DNA from: Microbacteriaceae bacterium UBA1487
Lineage (GTDB): Bacteria; Actinomycetota; Actinomycetes; Actinomycetales; Microbacteriaceae
Length of the DNA stretch: 11,292 nucleotides
Direction of reading: 5' to 3'
Assembly (NCBI GenBank): GCA_002325245.1
Contig: DCRR01000005.1
Coordinates: forward strand, 33,174 to 44,465
The notes beneath the pieces were generated by a model. That model was not told where the DNA came from. It did no database searches and saw nothing but the letters and a program-made list of their open reading frames with translations. The translations under genes were made by a program, and so were the position numbers. How positions within the stretch are numbered: position 1 is the first letter of the stretch; each line of letters opens with the position of its first letter. Shown piece by piece: positions 7,601-11,292 of this stretch.

Positions 7601-8242
7601 GGCATGCAGATCGCGCTCAAGGACCTCGAGATCCGCGGCGCCGGCAACCTGCTCGGCGGAGAGCAGTCCGGCCACATTGCGGGGGTCGGCTTCGACCTCT
7701 ACCTGCGCATGATCGGCGAGGCGGTGAGCGCGTTCCGCGGCGACGTGGCCGAGGGCCAGACGGAGCTGCGCCTGGAGCTTCCGATCGACGCGCACGTGCC
7801 CGAGGAGTACATCGAGTCGGAGCGCCTCCGCCTGGAGGCCTACCAGAAGCTCTCCACGGCCACCTCGCCCTCCTCGCCCGACGGTGCCCTCGATTCGGTG
7901 GTCGACGAGCTCACCGATCGCTACGGCGAACCGCCCGAGCCGGTGCGCCACCTGGTGGCGGTCTCGCGGCTGCGTCGCCTGGCGCAGAAGGCGCTGCTCG
8001 GCGACGTCGTCGCGATGGGCGGCAACCTGCGGCTCGCCCCGGTGGATCTTCCCGATTCGCGCACCGTGCGACTCCAGCGCCTCTACCCGGGTGCGCGCAT
8101 CTTCGCGCAGGCGAAGGCGCTCAGCGTGCCGCTGCCGAAGGAGCTGGCGGATGCCGAGCTGATCGCCTGGGTGACCCAGCTGATCGAGGCGATCATTCCG
8201 ATGCCGGAGCAGGCGGAGGCTCCGGCGACGTCGGCGGGGTGA
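4661..8242 (+). CDS. mfd: Transcription-repair coupling factor Mfd
   Basis: Mfd is a DNA translocase that pushes RNA polymerase off damaged template DNA and recruits UvrA. All 1193 residues read through without a break, a normal length. The N-terminal UvrB-like module includes FPAWETLPHERLSPSAE near residue 83. The RNA-polymerase-interacting CarD-like domain begins near residue 497 (GDVVVHATHGIGRF at 500-513). The superfamily 2 motor has Walker A GDVGYGKT (667-674), the DEEQ box (768-771), SATPIPRT (794-801) and the arginine-finger motif QIRGRVGRGR (937-946). A RYGEPPEPV-containing C-terminal domain closes the protein. ATG 4661 is supported by the upstream -10 hexamer. The last 50 bases overlap, tail to tail, a minus-strand CPBP gene. 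The order rplY-pth-mfd is widely conserved. Confidence 0.97.
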   Translation: MGLKRILPALARAHSVETALDEARHDTDFAVVEGVRIPLLAELLEQRDGPTALLVITATSRESESVQAALSSYLPEAHVLGFPAWETLPHERLSPSAETVGARIRTLRRLRTWSAERDAHLIVVASVRAALQPIAPGLAEVAPLELRTGGRGYALDEIATRLVELAYTRVDLVTRRGEFALRGGILDVFPPDAEHPVRADFFGDELEQLRAFSVADQRSLPGDLAGVELPPSREMLLTDAVRQRAREMQSEFPTLQQMLAKIAEGIPVEGMESLAPALLERLEPLTAAFPTDAAVALMSPERIANRAVSLVETNREFLSAAWNAATAGATAPIDLDAGDFLTIADLREAARPRTWWTFSPFGLGAADTDDDLVRIDADAAPTFAGKYGGAVDHVAERLGAGWSVVIAAQGPGLLERAAQVLGEQGLAARPVDELPDALDAGVAYLVQGAVEAGFESPELRLALLSEAEFFGRSVGVDSRQVKKLASRRKNVVDPLQLKAGDVVVHATHGIGRFVELVQREVASGERQARGPLGSKAAKVMREYLVIEYAPSKRGMPGDRLFVPTDQLDQLSRYVGGESPTLSKMGGSDWSAAKGRARKAVRDIAVELVKLYSARMASKGHAFGPDTPWQRELEEAFPFAETPDQLQTIDEVKADMERPIPMDRLISGDVGYGKTEIAVRAAFKAVQDGKQVAMLVPTTLLVRQHMETFAERFAGFPVHLRALSRFQTEKESKETIDGLARGEIDVVIGTHRILSESVKFKDLGLVIIDEEQRFGVEHKDALKKLRTNVDILAMSATPIPRTLEMAVTGIREMSTLATPPEDRHPILSYVGAYNDQQVTAAIRRELLREGQVFYVHNRVSSIQSVASHIAELVPEARVAVAHGQMSESALEQVIVDFWERRADVLVTTTIIETGIDIANANTLIIDRADKYGLSQLHQIRGRVGRGRERAYAYFLYDADKPLGETAQDRLETIAANNELGGGMQIALKDLEIRGAGNLLGGEQSGHIAGVGFDLYLRMIGEAVSAFRGDVAEGQTELRLELPIDAHVPEEYIESERLRLEAYQKLSTATSPSSPDGALDSVVDELTDRYGEPPEPVRHLVAVSRLRRLAQKALLGDVVAMGGNLRLAPVDLPDSRTVRLQRLYPGARIFAQAKALSVPLPKELADAELIAWVTQLIEAIIPMPEQAEAPATSAG

Positions 8243-9002
8243 CCGGGGCGGGTGTCGGCCGAGGCTTCCAGGCCGAGCCGAGCACGACCGGGATCACTAC
8301 CAGAGAGCGCAAATCGATCAGCGCGTGCGCCAGGATCGGCAGCGCGATCGACCCGCTGACGACGTAGAGCAGCGCGAAGCCGACGCCGAGCGCGCTCGCC
8401 GCGGCGATCCCGGTCGGGCCCTGGTAGAGGTGCAGCAGGCCGAACAGGACGGAGCTCACGGCGAACGCGAGCAGGGCGTCGCCGGTGATGCCGAACAGCA
8501 GGGCCGGCAGCGCGAGCCGGAACAGCAGCTCCTCGAAGACCCCGGCGCTCAGCGCGAGGCCGAGCCCGTAGGGCAGTTCGCCGCGGGTGCGGGGGAGCAG
8601 CGCCCGGATATTGCCGACGGTCGGGATCTCCTCGATCGGGGTGCGGCGCAGCAGGATCACCGGCAGCACGAAACCCAGCACCGCGCCGACAGCGAGACCG
8701 ATTGCGATGCCGGAGCCGACGTCGGTGCCGAACCAGTCCCGCAGCTCGCCGATGCCGGGTAGCTCCTGCGCCTCGACCAGCACCGCGCTCAGCCACGAGG
8801 CGCTCGCGAACAGCGTCACCGCGCTGAGCCCGCCCATCACGACGAGCGACTCGATCAGCCAGCGACGGTAGACCTTCTGGCGTGCGACGGTGCTGCGCAG
8901 GCGCCGGAAGCGCGCGAACTCGTTGCGCTCGCGGGTGACCGCGCGGCCGATCAGCAGCGCGACGATCAACGCGAACAGGGCGATCAGCGGCGCGGAGTCC
9001 AT
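8193..9002 (-). CDS. CPBP-family (CAAX protease/bacteriocin-processing-like) intramembrane metalloprotease
   Basis: This 269-residue membrane protein has a first helix at about 4-20, a basic stretch RERNEFARFRRLR (24-36) probably in the cytoplasm, and further hydrophobic segments near 51-72, 97-118, 165-190 and 198-241. The CPBP (ABI) motifs are intact: EELLFR with Glu157, Glu158 and Arg162; FGLLH with Phe187 and His191; and HALID with His226 and Asp230. It is therefore probably active, though bacterial substrates of this family are mostly unknown. A Pro-rich tail (247-269) is encoded in the stretch overlapping the end of mfd on the other strand. The ATG at 9002 is preceded by GGAG nine bases upstream. 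It is divergent from the exporter gene, with 57 bases between their starts. Confidence 0.85.
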   Translation of the reverse strand: MDSAPLIALFALIVALLIGRAVTRERNEFARFRRLRSTVARQKVYRRWLIESLVVMGGLSAVTLFASASWLSAVLVEAQELPGIGELRDWFGTDVGSGIAIGLAVGAVLGFVLPVILLRRTPIEEIPTVGNIRALLPRTRGELPYGLGLALSAGVFEELLFRLALPALLFGITGDALLAFAVSSVLFGLLHLYQGPTGIAAASALGVGFALLYVVSGSIALPILAHALIDLRSLVVIPVVLGSAWKPRPTPAPVTPPTSPEPPPAPASE

Positions 9003-9059
9003 CGGCCCATTCTCCGCTACCCAGCGAGACGATGCCGTCGTGGTCCAGGATGAGAGATT

Positions 9060-10517
9060 GTGTCAACGAATGTGGGTCTGAGGTCGGAGCGCGGGCCGAT
9101 TCTGCTCGCCATCATGGTGGCAACGGCGGTCGTCGCGATCGACACCACGGTGCTGTCGACGGCGGTGCCGACGATCGTCGCCGACATCGGCGGCTTCAGC
9201 TCATTCCCCTGGCTGTTCTCGATCTACCTGCTTGCGCAGGCGGTCACCGTTCCCGTCTACTCCAAGCTCGCCGACACGATCGGCCGCAAGCCCATCGTGC
9301 TGTTCGGCATCGCGCTGTTCCTCGTCGGCTCGGTCCTGTGCGGTGTGGCCTGGGACATGACGTCGCTCATCGTGTTCCGGGCGATCCAGGGCCTCGGCGC
9401 CGGCGCGATCCTCCCGATCACGATCACCATCGTGGGCGACATCTACACGCTCGAGGAGCGCGCCCGGGTGCAGGGGTACATCGCGAGCGTGTGGGCGGTC
9501 GCCGCCGTGCTCGGCCCGACGCTCGGCGGCATCTTCGCCCAGCTGGATGCCTGGCGCGGCATCTTCTGGATCAACATCCCGCTGTGCCTCGTCGCCGGAT
9601 GGCTGCTGATCAAGAACTACCTCGAGAAGCGCGAGGCGCAGCGTCACCGGGTCGACTATGCGGGCGCGACCGTGCTGACACTCGCGCTGGTGCTCCTGCT
9701 GCTCGGGGTACTCGAAGGCGGCAACGCGTGGACGTGGGACTCGCCGATCAGCCTCGCGGTGCTGATCGGCGGTGCCGTGCTGCTCGTCGTGTTCGTCGCG
9801 ATCGAGCGCCGTGCCGCCGAACCCGTGCTCTCGCTGCCGCTGCTCGGGCGCCGGATCGTCTGGTCGACCTCGATCATGGGACTCGCCATCGGTGCCGTCG
9901 TGATCGGGCTCACCGCCTTCATCCCCACGTATCTGGAGGGCACGATCGGCGTCGCGCCGATCGTCGCCGGCTTGGCGCTGGCGACCCTGACCATCGGATG
10001 GCCGCTCGCGGCCTCGCTCGCCGGTCACGCCTACTTGCGGTGGGGCTTCCGTCGCACGGCGATCGGCGGCAGTCTGCTCGTGCTGGGATCGACGGTGGGA
10101 CTTGCGGTCGCCGTCGTGGCCTGGCCGCCGTCGCCCTGGATCGTCGCCGCATTCTGCCTGTTCGTCGGACTCGGGATGGGGTTCACGGCCATCCCGAGCC
10201 TGGTCGCTGCGCAGTCCAGCGCCCCGTGGCACGAGCGCGGCGTCGTCACGGGAACCAACCTGTTCGCGCGCACCATCGGCCAGGCGGTCGGCGCGGCGGT
10301 GCTCGGGGCGATCGCCAATGCGGTGGTGGTCAGCCGCGGCGGGGACGAGACGGATGCGGCCACGGTGCTCGAGGCGTCCGGCGCGGTCTTCGTCGGCGTG
10401 GCGGTGATGGGGGTGGCGCTCGCGGCGCTCACCTGGGCGATGCCGCGCGAGCGTGACGGCGTCGCCCCCGCCGAGCCGGAGCCGACCGAGACCGGTCCGA
10501 TCGCCACGGTCGGCTGA
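9060..10517 (+). CDS. MFS multidrug-type exporter, DHA2 (EmrB/QacA-like, 14-helix) family
   Basis: This 485-residue inner-membrane protein is a proton-driven antiporter by family. Asp28 in the first helix (IDTTVLSTAVPTI) is the typical DHA2 motif. Motif A is represented by SKLADTIGRK (68-77), motif B by FRAIQGLGAG (106-115), and the antiporter motif C by LGPTLGG (151-157). Hydrophobic segments are compatible with 14 helices; the two extra ones lie around 204-252 between the six-helix halves. A hydrophilic acidic/proline tail of about 25 residues ends the protein. GTG at 9060 is preferred: AGGA sits nine bases upstream, and the resulting N-terminus is the short one usual in the family. An ATG at 9032 is in another frame. 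The exported compound cannot be read from sequence. Confidence 0.88.
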   Translation: MSTNVGLRSERGPILLAIMVATAVVAIDTTVLSTAVPTIVADIGGFSSFPWLFSIYLLAQAVTVPVYSKLADTIGRKPIVLFGIALFLVGSVLCGVAWDMTSLIVFRAIQGLGAGAILPITITIVGDIYTLEERARVQGYIASVWAVAAVLGPTLGGIFAQLDAWRGIFWINIPLCLVAGWLLIKNYLEKREAQRHRVDYAGATVLTLALVLLLLGVLEGGNAWTWDSPISLAVLIGGAVLLVVFVAIERRAAEPVLSLPLLGRRIVWSTSIMGLAIGAVVIGLTAFIPTYLEGTIGVAPIVAGLALATLTIGWPLAASLAGHAYLRWGFRRTAIGGSLLVLGSTVGLAVAVVAWPPSPWIVAAFCLFVGLGMGFTAIPSLVAAQSSAPWHERGVVTGTNLFARTIGQAVGAAVLGAIANAVVVSRGGDETDAATVLEASGAVFVGVAVMGVALAALTWAMPRERDGVAPAEPEPTETGPIATVG

Positions 10518-10546
10518 GTCACCGCGAGCCGAGCGCACGCGCGGAG

Positions 10547-10552
10547 TAGGTT
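10547..10552 (+). promoter_or_regulatory. Candidate -10 hexamer (TAGGTT) for the hexapeptide-repeat gene
   Basis: TAGGTT fits TANNNT and ends 6 bases before the ATG at 10559, the arrangement of a leaderless transcript. The intervening bases contain GAGG at 10554-10557, too close to the ATG to be an efficient ribosome-binding site. No -35 box is seen in the 41-base gap after the exporter gene. Confidence 0.5.
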
Positions 10553-10558
10553 CGAGGC

Positions 10559-11161
10559 ATGCGCTACGAGCACGCGGGGCATGCCCCCCGCATCGACCCC
10601 ACCGCCGTCGTGTCGCCGAGCGCCGTCATCAGCGGCGACGTCACGATCGGACCGGATTGCCAGATCCTGCACGGCGCCGTGATCTCCGCCGAGGGCGGCC
10701 CGATCCGCATCGGGGCGCACGTGATCGTGATGGAGAACGCCGTGCTGCGTGCGGCCGCGAGCGACCCGCTCACAATCGGCGACCACTGCCTGGTCGGCCC
10801 GCAGGCCTCGATCTCGGGCGCGACGATCGGCAACGAGGTGTTCATCGCGACCGGGGTCCGCGTCTTCAACGGGGCGGTCATCGGCGACCGCAGCGAGATC
10901 CGCATCAACGCCGTCGTCCACCTGCGTACCGAGCTGCCGCCCGAGTCGGTGGTGCCGATCGCCTGGATCGCGGTCGGGTCGCCGCCGCGCATCCTCTCGC
11001 CGGATCGCCACGACGAGATCTGGGAGGTGCAGCAGGCGCTCGACTTCCCCGGCTACGTGTTCGGTCTCGACCGCGACACCCCGGACCTGATGGTGCAGCT
11101 CACCGAGCGCTACGCCCGGCACCTCGCGGCGCACGCCGACGACCGCGAGGTGGAGGCGTGA
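10559..11161 (+). CDS. Gamma-carbonic-anhydrase-like hexapeptide-repeat protein lacking the zinc histidines
   Basis: This 200-residue protein consists of hexapeptide repeats over about 13-143 (PTAVVSPSAVISGDVTIGPD, IGAHVIV, LTIGDHCLVG, ATIGNEVFIATG), predicting a left-handed beta-helix that usually trimerises. A C-terminal helical region follows. By hand alignment with E. coli YrdA over the IGA...LTIG...TIGN segment, the three zinc-binding histidines of the gamma-CA family correspond here to Arg64, Pro81 and Ser86. The overall alignment over this stretch is clear, so the loss is unlikely to be a register error. Carbonic anhydrase activity is therefore doubtful; a scaffold, binding or acyltransferase-like role is possible but unsupported. 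The gene's last bases overlap the mazG start (GTGA), so the two are probably co-translated. Confidence 0.85.
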   Translation: MRYEHAGHAPRIDPTAVVSPSAVISGDVTIGPDCQILHGAVISAEGGPIRIGAHVIVMENAVLRAAASDPLTIGDHCLVGPQASISGATIGNEVFIATGVRVFNGAVIGDRSEIRINAVVHLRTELPPESVVPIAWIAVGSPPRILSPDRHDEIWEVQQALDFPGYVFGLDRDTPDLMVQLTERYARHLAAHADDREVEA

Positions 11162-11292
11162 CGGGCCCGAACCCGAAGCTCGACGAACTGATCGCGACGG
11201 CGGCGCGGCTGCGCGCGCCGGGCGGCTGCGCCTGGGACCGCGAGCAGACCCACGAGAGCCTCGTGCAGTACCTCGTCGAGGAGAGCTACGAG
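11158..11292 (+). CDS. mazG: Nucleoside triphosphate pyrophosphohydrolase MazG (3'-truncated)
   Basis: MazG hydrolyses (d)NTPs to monophosphates plus pyrophosphate, cleaning nucleotide pools and lowering ppGpp signalling in some bacteria. Only the first 45 codons are in the window. They contain the family hallmark LRAPGGCAWDREQTHESL (18-35) and the start of the metal-binding EExxE motif at E41, E42 and E45. The GTG at 11158 overlaps the TGA of the preceding gene by four bases (GTGA), with GGAGG at 11152-11156 as a well-placed ribosome-binding site just before it. A mazG homologue downstream of mfd is a known gene order (mfd...yabN in Bacillus), but here three unrelated genes lie between them. 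Confidence 0.92.
   Translation, partial: MTGPNPKLDELIATAARLRAPGGCAWDREQTHESLVQYLVEESYE

Noticed and set aside
6026..7951. Long minus-strand open frame (641 codons) opposite mfd
   Set aside because: It is an antisense shadow produced by high GC at third positions. The plus-strand frame encodes unmistakable Mfd motifs, and the minus product is a low-complexity H/L/R/D-rich sequence.
9032..10456. Plus-strand open frame of 474 codons overlapping the exporter in another frame
   Set aside because: Its product is Arg/Ala/Gly-rich without membrane segments, whereas the 9060 frame has clear MFS motifs.

Overview
The window is a GC-rich, almost fully coding stretch of an actinobacterial chromosome. 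GTG starts, many overlapping or nearly abutting genes, and several start codons placed about 6-8 bases after a TANNNT -10 hexamer (apparent leaderless transcripts) fit high-GC Actinobacteria. The protein sequences look most like Microbacteriaceae; that family-level call is an inference, not a database result. No tRNA, rRNA, IS element, CRISPR array or phage gene was seen, and no gene-free gap exceeds 300 bp.

Region 1 (1-3165) is sugar-acid metabolism. It holds the C-terminal half of a medium-chain Zn-type dehydrogenase (best match L-idonate 5-dehydrogenase), an FGGY gluconokinase 12 bases downstream, and a D-2-hydroxyacid dehydrogenase that may have its own promoter. The first two would feed L-idonate/gluconate into 6-phosphogluconate.

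Region 2 (3166-3420) is the only substantial intergenic space. It is less GC-rich than its surroundings and highly structured. A 92-bp element with 24-bp imperfect inverted arms (21 of 24 matching) lies just after the dehydrogenase stop. It is followed by a candidate promoter and a roughly 137-nt leader of rplY with four local hairpins and one long helix that competes with two of them.

Region 3 (3421-8242) is the conserved housekeeping block rplY (L25/CTC) - pth (peptidyl-tRNA hydrolase) - mfd (transcription-repair coupling factor), an order also known from Bacillus (ctc-spoVC-...-mfd-...-yabN/mazG). pth is in the same frame as rplY beyond the rplY stop, and its ribosome-binding site sits in a small hairpin. 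The likely -10 of mfd overlaps the pth stop codon.

Region 4 (8193-11161) sits between mfd and mazG. It has a CPBP-family membrane protease homologue on the minus strand (tail overlapping mfd by 50 bp), a divergent 14-helix-type MFS exporter, and a gamma-carbonic-anhydrase-like left-handed beta-helix protein in which all three expected zinc histidines are replaced. The window ends in the first 45 codons of mazG, which overlaps the preceding gene by 4 bp.

No wholly new multi-gene system was seen. The points most worth follow-up are the 3175-3266 inverted-repeat element, the structured rplY leader, and the zinc-less gamma-CA homologue next to mazG.
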